A stretch of 9,932 nt of DNA from an uncultured Zoogloea sp. (GCA_937967645.1 CALBTT010000092.1:1-9932); one strand, 5' to 3'. Shown: positions 1-6,014, counted from the first letter of the stretch. Numbers and translations are program-made. The notes: generated from the letters alone by a model not told the origin.

Positions 1-95
1 AGGACATCGAGAAGGCGGTGCTGGCGCGGGGTCTGCGCTACCACCTGGAGGACCGTGTCCTCGTGCATGGCAACAAGACGGTGGTGTTCCGATGA
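1..95 (+). CDS. C-terminal end of an unidentified protein (5' part outside window)
   Basis: An open frame enters from the left edge and ends at TGA 93-95. About 30 residues are visible, starting DIEKAVLARGLRYH and ending VVFR. The tail is charged, with no membrane segment and no motif I recognise, so I assign no function. Its stop overlaps the folD start in an ATGA arrangement (92-95). folD has no clear Shine-Dalgarno of its own, so the two are probably co-transcribed and translationally coupled. Codon use looks like the neighbouring genes, which supports real coding. Confidence 0.6.
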   Translation, partial: DIEKAVLARGLRYHLEDRVLVHGNKTVVFR

Positions 96-1012
96 CCGCC
101 CGGATCATCGACGGCAAGGCCTTGTCGAAGCAGTTGCGCGAAGGCTTCAAGACGCGCGTGTCCCAACTGGTGAGCCAGGGCGTGCAGCCCGGCCTGGCGG
201 TGATCCTGGTGGGGGACAACCCGGCGAGCCGGGTGTACGTGGGCAACAAGGTGAAAGCCTGCGAGGAATGTGGGGTGCGCTCGACGCACATCGGCCTGCC
301 GGCGGACACGCCGGAGTCGGAGGTGCTGGCGACGATCGCGCGGCTCAACGCGGACCCGTCGGTGCACGGGATCCTGATCCAGCTGCCGCTGCCGGAGCAG
401 GTGGACCCGCGGCGTGTGCTGGAGGCGATCTCGGTGCATAAGGACGTGGATGGCTTCCACCTGTACAACGTGGGCGGACTGGTGGTGGGCAACACGATCT
501 TCCCGCCGTGCACGCCTTACGGGGTGCAGCTGTTGCTGGACACGACGGGCACCGACGTGGCGGGCAAGAACGTGGTGGTGGTGGGGGCGAGCAACATCGT
601 GGGCAAGCCGATGGCGCTGATGCTGCTGCAGCGCGAGGCGACGGTGACGGTGTGCCACGCGAAGACGCGGGATCTGGCGCAGCACACGATCCTGGCGGAC
701 ATCCTGATCGTGGCGGCGGGCAAACCCGGGCTGATCGTGCCGCAGATGGTCAAGCAGGGTGCGATCGTGATCGACGTGGGGATCAACCGCTTGGCGGATG
801 GGAAGATCGTCGGCGACGTGGATTTCGAGGGGGTGAAGCAGAAGGCCAGCTGGATCACTCCGGTGCCGGGCGGTGTGGGCCCGATGACGGTGACGATGCT
901 GATCGAGAACACCCTGCGTTCGGCCGAACGGGCCCTGCGCATGCGCCAGACCGACGACTACCAGGAGTGGGAAGCCCCGCTGCTGCGCGAGGTGTCCGCG
1001 CAGCAGCAGTAA
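92..1012 (+). CDS. folD: FolD: bifunctional methylenetetrahydrofolate dehydrogenase / methenyltetrahydrofolate cyclohydrolase
   Basis: This 306-residue cytoplasmic enzyme interconverts 5,10-methylene-THF, 5,10-methenyl-THF and 10-formyl-THF using NADP. It supplies one-carbon units for purines and formyl-Met. The family motifs are all visible: the catalytic Y49-x3-K53 pair (YVGNK), ILIQLPLP at 94-101, KDVDGFH at 117-123 with the conserved Asp, the PPCTPYGV loop near 139-145, the cofactor loop GASNIVGKP at 165-173, and the C-terminal signature PVPGGVGPMT at 258-267. Typical family members have about 285 residues. The excess here is a polar C-terminal tail (from about 278) ending in three glutamines. 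The ATG at 92 is chosen because it gives the normal FolD N-terminus (TARIIDGKALS) and overlaps the upstream stop. yjgR converges 9 bp downstream with no obvious terminator between. Confidence 0.97.
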   Translation: MTARIIDGKALSKQLREGFKTRVSQLVSQGVQPGLAVILVGDNPASRVYVGNKVKACEECGVRSTHIGLPADTPESEVLATIARLNADPSVHGILIQLPLPEQVDPRRVLEAISVHKDVDGFHLYNVGGLVVGNTIFPPCTPYGVQLLLDTTGTDVAGKNVVVVGASNIVGKPMALMLLQREATVTVCHAKTRDLAQHTILADILIVAAGKPGLIVPQMVKQGAIVIDVGINRLADGKIVGDVDFEGVKQKASWITPVPGGVGPMTVTMLIENTLRSAERALRMRQTDDYQEWEAPLLREVSAQQQ

Positions 1013-1021
1013 GACCCGGCC

Positions 1022-2548
1022 TCAGCGGCGCCGGCTGCCGCCGCCGAGGATGGAGCCCAGCACGCCGCGCACGATCTCGCGGCCGATGGTGGAGCCGACG
1101 GTGCGGGCCACGCTGCGCGCCGCCGTCTCGGCCAGGCCGGGGTGGCGTCCGCCGCGGGGGCCGGTGCTGCCGAAGAGGATCTCGCTGAGCCCGCCGAAGA
1201 GGCCGCCACCGCTTTCCTCTGCGGGGGCGGGCGCGGCACCGCCATTGGAGGCGGGGCTGCCGCCGGCCCCGGCGGCGGCGCCCTGGAGCTTCTCATAGGC
1301 CGACTCCCGATCCACCAGGGCTTCGTAGTGGCCGAAGATCACCGATCCTTCGATGGCGGTCTTGCGCTCGGCCGGCGTCAGCGGCCCGAGGCGGGACGCC
1401 GGCGCGACGATGAAACCCCGCTCGACGATGCTCGGCCGGCCCTTCTCGTCGAGGAAGGACAGCAGCGCCTCCCCGACACCCAGTTCGGTGATCACCGTGG
1501 CCGCGTCGAAGGCCGGGTTGGCGCGCATGGTCTCGGCGGCCGTCTTTACTGCCTTCTGATCCCGCGGGGTGAAGGCGCGCAGCGCGTGCTGCACCCGGTT
1601 GCCCAGCTGGCCCAGCACGGTCTCGGGCACGTCCAGCGGGTTCTGGGTCACGAAGTAGACCCCCACGCCCTTGGAGCGGATCAGGCGCACCACCTGCTCG
1701 ATCTTTTCGAGCAGGGCCTTGGGGGCCTCGTTGAACAGCAGGTGGGCTTCGTCGAAAAAGAAGACCAGCTTGGGCTTGTCCACGTCGCCCACCTCGGGGA
1801 GCTGCTCGAACAGCTCGGAGAGCATCCACAGCAGGAAGGTGGAGTACAGCTTGGGGGTGTTGTAGAGCTTGTCGGCGGCCAGGATGTTGATCACCCCGTG
1901 GCCGTTGGCATCGGTCTGCATCAGGTCGGCGATGTCGAGCATGGGCTCGCCGAAGAACTTGTCGCCGCCCTGGGTCTCGATGGCCAGCAGGCCACGCTGG
2001 ATCGCCCCGATGGAGGCGGCCGAGATGTTGCCGTACTGGGTGGTGAAGTCCTTGGCGTTGTCGCCCACGTACTGCAGGGTGGCGCGCAGGTCTTTCAGGT
2101 CGATGATCAGCAGGCCCTGGTCGTCGGCGATCTTGAAGACCAGCTGCAGCACGCCGGCCTGGGTGTCGTTGAGGTTGAGCAGGCGCGCCAGCAGCAGCGG
2201 GCCCATGTCGGACACGGTGGCGCGCACCGGGTGGCCGGCCTCGCCGAAGACGTCCCAGAACACCGCGGTGTTGGCGCTGGGCGTGAATTCGTGGATGCCG
2301 ATGGCGGCCAGGCGCTCCTTGAGCTTGGGGGACTCGACGCCGGCGGCGCCGATGCCCGACAGGTCACCCTTGACGTCGGCCATGAAGACCGGGACGCCGA
2401 TGCGGGCGAAGGATTCGGCCATCTTCTGCAGGGTCACCGTCTTGCCGGTGCCGGTGGCGCCGGTGATCAGGCCGTGGCGGTTGGCCAGCTGCGGCAGCAG
2501 GTGGATCTCCTTGTCCTGGGTCTTGGCGATCAGCAGGGGTTCGGTCAT
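1022..2548 (-). CDS. yjgR: YjgR/DUF853-family HerA-like ATPase
   Basis: The product is a 508-residue cytoplasmic P-loop ATPase of the HerA/FtsK-like class (DUF853, E. coli YjgR, about 500 residues). The biochemical role of the family is not firmly established. Visible motifs are Walker A GATGTGKT at 30-37, a DVKGDLSG motif at 58-65, Walker B LVFFFDEAH at 261-269, and a TQNPLDVPE sensor-like segment at 301-309. Residues 423-449 are a low-complexity Ala/Gly/Pro/Ser linker, followed by a Gly/Arg-rich tail (450-508) ending SRRR. The start ATG at 2546-2548 is well supported by AGGAGA (2555-2560) six bases upstream. It converges on folD and diverges from yebC. Identity of the family is near certain; function is not. 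Confidence 0.93.
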   Translation of the reverse strand: MTEPLLIAKTQDKEIHLLPQLANRHGLITGATGTGKTVTLQKMAESFARIGVPVFMADVKGDLSGIGAAGVESPKLKERLAAIGIHEFTPSANTAVFWDVFGEAGHPVRATVSDMGPLLLARLLNLNDTQAGVLQLVFKIADDQGLLIIDLKDLRATLQYVGDNAKDFTTQYGNISAASIGAIQRGLLAIETQGGDKFFGEPMLDIADLMQTDANGHGVINILAADKLYNTPKLYSTFLLWMLSELFEQLPEVGDVDKPKLVFFFDEAHLLFNEAPKALLEKIEQVVRLIRSKGVGVYFVTQNPLDVPETVLGQLGNRVQHALRAFTPRDQKAVKTAAETMRANPAFDAATVITELGVGEALLSFLDEKGRPSIVERGFIVAPASRLGPLTPAERKTAIEGSVIFGHYEALVDRESAYEKLQGAAAGAGGSPASNGGAAPAPAEESGGGLFGGLSEILFGSTGPRGGRHPGLAETAARSVARTVGSTIGREIVRGVLGSILGGGSRRR

Positions 2549-2554
2549 GGGGTT

Positions 2555-2560
2555 TCTCCT
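2555..2560 (-). promoter_or_regulatory. Ribosome binding site of yjgR
   Basis: On the minus strand AGGAGA lies six bases before the yjgR ATG, close to the ideal Shine-Dalgarno sequence and spacing. It fixes the start codon. Confidence 0.7.
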
Positions 2561-2589
2561 GGGCGAAGGGCAAATTGCGTTGGGATCAG

Positions 2590-2595
2590 ATTATC
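2590..2595 (-). promoter_or_regulatory. Candidate -10 element for yjgR
   Basis: The minus strand reads GATAAT here, five of six to TATAAT, 41 bases upstream of the yjgR ATG. The hexamer 17 bases further upstream (CTGCCC) is a poor -35. An inverted repeat GGGATCA (2582-2588) / TGATCCC (2645-2651) brackets it. Weak prediction. Confidence 0.3.
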
Positions 2596-2690
2596 GGGCA
2601 AAGGCCCGCTCCGGGCAGGGCTTCCGACCGCCAGACGCGTAATTTGATCCCGATCAGGCCCGGTGGGTGCGCGAAAAACGGGCGGCGGGG

Positions 2691-2696
2691 TAAAAT
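2691..2696 (+). promoter_or_regulatory. Candidate -10 element for yebC
   Basis: TAAAAT, five of six to the sigma-70 -10 consensus, sits 35 bases before the yebC ATG in an otherwise GC-rich stretch. No convincing -35 is visible at 16-18 bases. It would give a leader of roughly 30 bases containing AAGGA (2718-2722). Confidence 0.4.
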
Positions 2697-2731
2697 CGCG
2701 CCTTTACGTCGCGAAGCAAGGACACAGAATC

Positions 2732-3460
2732 ATGGCGGGTCATTCCAAGTGGGCCAACATCCAGCACCGCAAGGGCCGACAGGACGAGAAGCGCGGTCGG
2801 GTCTTCTCCCGGCTGGCCAAGGAAATCACCGTTGCCGCCCGCATGGGCGGGGGCGACCCGGGCTTCAACCCGCGCCTGCGCCTGGCCGTGGACAAGGGCA
2901 AGGCGGTGAACATGCCCGCCGACAACATCGACCGGGCCATCAAGAAGGGTACCGGTGAGCTGGAGGGTGTCACCTACGAGGAGTCCCGCTACGAGGGGTA
3001 CGGCATCGGCGGTGCCGCGGTGATGGTGGATTGCCTCACCGACAACAAGACCCGTACCGTGGCCGACGTGCGTCACGCCTTCAACAAGTACGGCGGCAAC
3101 ATGGGCACCGACGGCTGTGTGTCCTTCCAGTTCAAGCACTGCGGCCAGCTGCTGTTCGCGCCGGGCACCTCCGAGGATGCGCTGATGGAGGCCGCCCTCG
3201 AGGCAGGCGCCGACGATGTGTCCACCAATGACGATGGCTCCATCGAGGTGATGACCGACCCGTACCAGTTCGGCGAGGTCAAGGAAGCCCTCGAGAAGGC
3301 CGGCTTCACCGCCGAGTTCGGCGAAGTGACCATGAAGCCCCTCAACGAGACCGAGCTGGCCGGTGATGATGCCGTGCGCATGCAGAAGCTGCTCGATGCG
3401 CTGGAGTCCCTGGACGACGTGCAGGCGGTGTATACCTCGGCGGTCATGGACGAGGAGTGA
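2732..3460 (+). CDS. yebC: YebC/PmpR family protein
   Basis: The 242-residue protein has the usual YebC length and begins with the family hallmark MAGHSKWANIQHRKG. Other conserved pieces are R16-x-D18-x-K20-RG, the PADNIDRAIKKG segment at 62-73, YEGYG at 87-91, and NKYGGNMGTDG at 118-128. The C-terminal domain is acidic, as in homologs. The family was described as DNA-binding transcriptional regulators (PmpR); more recent work on some members points to a ribosome-associated role in relieving stalled translation, so the exact job here is open. The ATG at 2732 is preferred over in-frame upstream positions because homology starts exactly there and AAGGA (2718-2722) lies nine bases upstream. yebC is often followed by ruvC in proteobacteria, but here it ends in a terminator and no ruv gene is in the window. 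Confidence 0.96.
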   Translation: MAGHSKWANIQHRKGRQDEKRGRVFSRLAKEITVAARMGGGDPGFNPRLRLAVDKGKAVNMPADNIDRAIKKGTGELEGVTYEESRYEGYGIGGAAVMVDCLTDNKTRTVADVRHAFNKYGGNMGTDGCVSFQFKHCGQLLFAPGTSEDALMEAALEAGADDVSTNDDGSIEVMTDPYQFGEVKEALEKAGFTAEFGEVTMKPLNETELAGDDAVRMQKLLDALESLDDVQAVYTSAVMDEE

Positions 3461-3467
3461 TCGTGGT

Positions 3468-3492
3468 CCGCCGGTCCCTGTACGGGCGGCGG
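3468..3492 (+). other. GC-rich hairpin just after the yebC stop
   Basis: CCGCCG(gt)CCC at 3468-3478 can pair with GGGCGGCGG at 3484-3492 around a five-base loop, giving a nine-pair stem with a two-base bulge. It is not followed by a T-run, so it is not itself an intrinsic terminator. It could stabilise the 3' end or be chance in GC-rich DNA. Confidence 0.3.
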
Positions 3493-3504
3493 GTACTCAC
3501 CATG

Positions 3505-3533
3505 AAAAAGGCCACCGCGAGGGTGGCCTTTTT
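3505..3533. terminator. Bidirectional intrinsic terminator between convergent yebC and PEP-CTERM gene
   Basis: A perfect 12-bp inverted repeat: AAAAAGGCCACC (3505-3516), five-base loop GCGAG, GGTGGCCTTTTT (3522-3533). The A-run and T-run make it symmetric, so it can end transcription from yebC on the plus strand and from the PEP-CTERM gene ending at 3551 on the minus strand. Confidence 0.9.
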
Positions 3534-3550
3534 CGTTGGGGCTGGGGGCT

Positions 3551-4216
3551 TCAGGCCTGCGGTTTGCGGCGGCGGTTGGCCAGCACGCCCATCAGGCCGA
3601 CACCGAGCAGGGCCAGGGAGGCCGGTTCGTAGACCTTGGCCACGTTCGGCAGGTAGTCGTAGACCAGCGTGGCGCTGCAGCCGGCGGTGGTCGAGAGCGT
3701 CATGTTCACACCTGCGGTCTGGCCCTGAAGGCTCTTGCTGTCGGTACCTTCGCACCACACGGTGAAGCTGCCGCCCCCGGCGGACAGGAAGATGCTCGGA
3801 TCCAGATCCAGTTCGAGCGACTTGCTGCTGGCAATCGGACCCACACTGGTGAAGCCGGTGTCCAGGGTCAGTGGCCCGGTGCTGGTGGTCAGGGCCAGCG
3901 TCGGCGACAGGTTGTTCAGGATGTCGGCCAGGCCGCCCAGCGAACTGCTGGTATAGATGCTGATCTCGGACGCCCCGGTGACGTTACGGGGGCTCGCGCT
4001 GGTGTTGTTGAAGGCGAAGGTGCTGTAACCCACGCCAAAGATGGTCAGCCTGGCGCTCTGCAGCGTCCCGATGCTGGTGTCGAACAGATCCAGGGTGCCC
4101 GACTGGTTCATCGGGTTTGCCTGCGGGGCGTTGCTGAAGGACAGCGACGCTGCCTCGGCGGGCAAGCCCGACGCCAGCAGTCCGGCCAGGAGCAGTGCAG
4201 GGAAGATTCGATTCAT
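3551..4216 (-). CDS. Exported PEP-CTERM-type protein with choice-of-anchor E-like domain (variant YEP motif)
   Basis: A 221-residue secreted protein. Residues 1-22 form a signal peptide (MNR, hydrophobic ALLLAGLLASG, cleavage near AEA-A). The mid-region has LFDTSIGTL (44-52) and NNTSASPRN (70-78), shared with the neighbour at 4582-5253. It is Ser/Thr-rich and beta-like, with two cysteines (C155, C180) that could form a disulfide. The tail 196-218 is a PEP-CTERM sorting signal: motif, hydrophobic LALLGVGLMGVLA, then RRRK. The motif reads VYEPAS instead of the usual VPEPAS. Exosortase would process such a tail in the inner membrane; none is in this window. A longer frame starts at 4273, but the ATG at 4214-4216 is chosen because it begins the signal peptide and has GGAG (4223-4226) six bases upstream. 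The domain name is by recalled resemblance. Ligand and function are unknown. Confidence 0.88.
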   Translation of the reverse strand: MNRIFPALLLAGLLASGLPAEAASLSFSNAPQANPMNQSGTLDLFDTSIGTLQSARLTIFGVGYSTFAFNNTSASPRNVTGASEISIYTSSSLGGLADILNNLSPTLALTTSTGPLTLDTGFTSVGPIASSKSLELDLDPSIFLSAGGGSFTVWCEGTDSKSLQGQTAGVNMTLSTTAGCSATLVYDYLPNVAKVYEPASLALLGVGLMGVLANRRRKPQA

Positions 4217-4474
4217 CGTGGGCTCCGTGAGTTCACCAAACCTCGGGGGAAACGGATGCTGCACAAATGGCAAAATTTGCCCTGCGCATAAACGCCGAGG
4301 TTGTTTGTATATTTATCAGTTGTCTCGATTTTACCTGTTTTGGGCACGGTCAGGGCGTGTGCTCATGGGGTTGTGTTAAGTATTCGATGCGCCCGGTGTG
4401 ACGAATTTGGGGATGCGGCGATCGTGAGCCTGCCTGACGCGGCCAAGTTGTCTCGCAGCTCGGGCCCGAAAGGA

Positions 4475-4512
4475 AAGATGCCCGCCATCCCTCGTGGGGC
4501 GGCGGGCATCTT
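4475..4512 (-). terminator. Probable intrinsic terminator of the upstream PEP-CTERM gene
   Basis: AAGATGCCCGCC (4475-4486) and GGCGGGCATCTT (4501-4512) are a perfect 12-bp inverted repeat. The 14-base loop can itself pair CCC with GGG. Read on the minus strand, the stem is followed by a pyrimidine tract (TCCTTTC), as expected for termination of the gene ending at 4582. Confidence 0.6.
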
Positions 4513-4517
4513 GCTCC

Positions 4518-4550
4518 GACGGAAGCAAACGGTTTGCGCTTGCTTCCGTC
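4518..4550 (-). repeat. Second hairpin downstream of the upstream PEP-CTERM gene
   Basis: GACGGAAGCAA (4518-4528) and TTGCTTCCGTC (4540-4550) are a perfect 11-bp inverted repeat with an 11-base loop. An alternative short hairpin GCAAAC-G-GTTTGC (4525-4537) overlaps its left arm. It lies between the stop codon and the 4475-4512 hairpin and has no T-tail. It may be an mRNA 3'-end stabiliser or part of a double terminator. Confidence 0.55.
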
Positions 4551-4581
4551 GTGGGCGCCGGGAGGCCGGCCCCCGCCGTTT

Positions 4582-5253
4582 TTAGCGGCGGCGGCGCAGA
4601 GCCATCGCGCCGATCATGCCGAGGCCCACGAGCGCCATGGAGGTGGGCTCCGGCACGTGGTTGGTGGTCGGGGTGAAGTCGTAGGTGAGGGTGATGCGGG
4701 CGAGGGCCTCGGTCGAGATCTGGCTGAGGATGTTGCCGTTGTCGGAGTCGATGGTGCCATTACCGCTGGCGCGGATATCGAAACCCGACAGGGTGCCCGT
4801 ACCGATGAAGCTGGTCAGCGCGGCGCCGGTCAGCGTAATGGTGTTGCTGTCTTCGGCGGACAGGATGCCGAAGCTGGTGCCAGACGTGCCTGCGAAGTCC
4901 GAGGTGCCATCATAGGCGCTAGCGGAGAAGGTCGTGCCAGTGGTGGTCGGGAGCACCTGGCTCAGCACCGTGCTGCCGCCTTGACGGAAGCGGATGGTGC
5001 CGGCCGCCACGGGGGTCAGGTTGTCGGGCGAGGCACCGGTGTTCTCCGCGGACAGGTTCTGGTTGATCGCGCCGTAGAGCGTGACGGTGATGAAGTTGAG
5101 GGTGCCGAGGAGGCTGTCGAACTGGTTGAGGGCACCCAGGGTGTGGGTCCAGTTGGTGGTGTTGTAGCCGTAAGACTCCGTCTGGGTGATGACATCGGCG
5201 TGTGCGGCGCCGGCAGAGAGAGTGATGGCGAGTGCGATCAGATGCTTTTTCAT
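4582..5253 (-). CDS. Exported PEP-CTERM protein with choice-of-anchor E-like domain
   Basis: A 223-residue secreted protein. The signal peptide is MKKHLIALAITLSAGAAHA (1-19), cleaved before D20. Features of the choice-of-anchor E type, as I recall that family, are LNQFDSLLGTL (42-52), ENTGASPDN (70-78) and SAYDGTSDFAGTSG (112-125). The mature part is Thr/Ser/Gly-rich and likely beta. The C-terminus (200-223) is a canonical PEP-CTERM tail: VPEPTS, hydrophobic MALVGLGMIGAMAL, then RRRR. The ATG at 5251-5253 is preferred over one at 5301 because it starts the signal peptide and has GGAA (5261-5264) seven bases upstream. It is a diverged paralog of the gene at 3551-4216 and is preceded by a sigma-54-type promoter. 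Such proteins are usually associated with exopolysaccharide and floc or biofilm matrix; the specific role is unknown. Confidence 0.92.
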   Translation of the reverse strand: MKKHLIALAITLSAGAAHADVITQTESYGYNTTNWTHTLGALNQFDSLLGTLNFITVTLYGAINQNLSAENTGASPDNLTPVAAGTIRFRQGGSTVLSQVLPTTTGTTFSASAYDGTSDFAGTSGTSFGILSAEDSNTITLTGAALTSFIGTGTLSGFDIRASGNGTIDSDNGNILSQISTEALARITLTYDFTPTTNHVPEPTSMALVGLGMIGAMALRRRR

Positions 5254-5322
5254 TGGCGTTTTCCGTGAATGTGATGGATTGATTGGTATATGGCGAATCA
5301 ATTTTTCGCCCGATTGTTTTTG

Positions 5323-5338
5323 AGCAATATGCGTACCT
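5323..5338 (-). promoter_or_regulatory. Sigma-54 (-24/-12) promoter for the PEP-CTERM gene 4582-5253
   Basis: The minus strand reads AGGTACGCATATTGCT. Against TGGCACG-N4-TTGCT it matches 10 of 12 defined positions, including the essential GG and GC with exactly ten bases between them. The predicted transcription start is near 5312, leaving a leader of about 60 bases containing GGAA. Sigma-54 control of PEP-CTERM genes through PrsK/PrsR is known in floc-forming relatives, which supports the call. Confidence 0.65.
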
Positions 5339-5514
5339 GTTTTGAGATTTTCTTTTTAAAACATTGGCTTGTGTTTGGCTCTTGTTCTTGATTGTTGTTG
5401 CTGTCAAAAGTTTCGACGCTTGAATGTCAATTAGTGTTTATTGGATTGCTTGTTTAATTGGAAATACGATTTATTTTGGATTTGATTTATTTTTTTATTG
5501 TTTTTATGCGGTTT

Positions 5515-5523
5515 TGTGATAAT
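5515..5523 (+). promoter_or_regulatory. Extended -10 promoter for the PilZ gene
   Basis: TGTGATAAT combines the TGn extension with GATAAT (five of six). It lies 33 bases before the ATG at 5556. The -35 position (TTATTG at 5495-5500) is poor, which an extended -10 tolerates. The T-rich DNA upstream could act as an UP-like element. Confidence 0.45.
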
Positions 5524-5555
5524 TAAGCGATAGTCCAAATAGATGGGAGAACGGA

Positions 5556-5981
5556 ATGGCTGACGATTTGACCCCTGTCGATGCCGAGCACAGTGAGCGG
5601 CGCAGGCGGCAGCGCTTTGTGGCTCGACGCTGGGGAAACGTCTGTTTCTGGGTCGTCATCGACGGCCAGCGGCAACCGCTGAACGATCTGTCCCTCGAGG
5701 GGTTCAGCCTGCCCATGGGGGCACCGCCCCTCGGCGCCAGGGAGTTCCCCTTCGCGCTGCAGCTCGAGGGGATTCCGGACGAGATCCGGGGGGTGGCCCG
5801 CAACATGAACTTTGTGGTGGGTGAGGGCGGCGGGCAGCTGGGCTGCAGCTTTGTTTCCTTCGAGGGGGACGGCGCCGCCCGGCTCCATGACTGGCTCACC
5901 GTGCACGTCATCTCGACGGCGACCATCCGCATCTCGGAGAAGGAAGCGGCGGCCATTGTCTCGGGGCCATCCCTGATCTGA
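5556..5981 (+). CDS. PilZ-domain protein (putative c-di-GMP effector)
   Basis: A 141-residue soluble protein, essentially one PilZ domain. The c-di-GMP-binding signatures are present: an arginine cluster RRRRQRF (15-21) containing the RxxxR motif (R16/R20), and NDLSLEGF (43-50) fitting (D/N)xSxxG. A later strand GGQLGCSFVSFEG (92-104) is typical of the PilZ barrel. There is no signal peptide or membrane segment. GGGAGA (5545-5550) five bases before the ATG supports the start. It is transcribed away from the PEP-CTERM gene across the AT-rich region and is followed by an intrinsic terminator. As both canonical motifs are intact, it probably binds c-di-GMP. The partner is unknown; the neighbourhood suggests a link to surface or matrix functions, but that is only an inference. 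Confidence 0.88.
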   Translation: MADDLTPVDAEHSERRRRQRFVARRWGNVCFWVVIDGQRQPLNDLSLEGFSLPMGAPPLGAREFPFALQLEGIPDEIRGVARNMNFVVGEGGGQLGCSFVSFEGDGAARLHDWLTVHVISTATIRISEKEAAAIVSGPSLI

Positions 5982-6014
5982 GCCTCCCCGGGCGGCCCGG
6001 GTTAAATCTGCCCA

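Larger units (their letters stand above)
4217..4581 (-). promoter_or_regulatory. 365-bp intergenic region between the two PEP-CTERM genes
   Basis: No credible gene is seen. The part nearest 4216 is the leader of the downstream PEP-CTERM gene, with GGAG at 4223-4226 and a 13-bp palindrome GGCAAAATTTGCC at 4269-4281. An AT-rich stretch (about 4300-4342) contains, on the minus strand, GATAAATATACA-like -10 sequences. It also has CAAAACAGGTA (4332-4342), an 11-mer that recurs in the sigma-54 promoter of the upstream paralog. The middle (about 4345-4470) shows nothing I can name. The part nearest 4581 holds two large hairpins (4475-4512, 4518-4550) listed separately. Confidence 0.5.
5254..5555. 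promoter_or_regulatory. 302-bp AT-rich divergent promoter region
   Basis: No gene is seen. By my count 5281-5520 is about 32% GC in a GC-rich window, with strong T excess on the plus strand. It contains the sigma-54-like promoter facing the PEP-CTERM gene (5323-5338) and the extended -10 facing the PilZ gene (5515-5523). A direct repeat GATTTATTTT occurs at 5468-5477 and 5484-5493. The AT-rich middle (about 5345-5510) is a suitable place for activator or nucleoid-protein binding, but I see no recognisable operator. Confidence 0.55.

Noticed and set aside
1142..2647. 501-codon plus-strand open frame antisense to yjgR
   Set aside because: Same cause: it mirrors the well-supported yjgR frame and gives a Gly/His/Gln-rich sequence with no recognisable domain.
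4267..4282. Sigma-54-like GGGCAAATTTTGCC on the minus strand upstream of the 3551-4216 gene
   Set aside because: The GG and GC are only eight or nine bases apart depending on which GG is used, and sigma-54 needs ten. Better read as the palindrome.
4301..4585. Possible small plus-strand genes in the region between the PEP-CTERM genes
   Set aside because: No ribosome binding site, no codon bias typical of the window, and the frames run through both hairpins and the AT-rich promoter.
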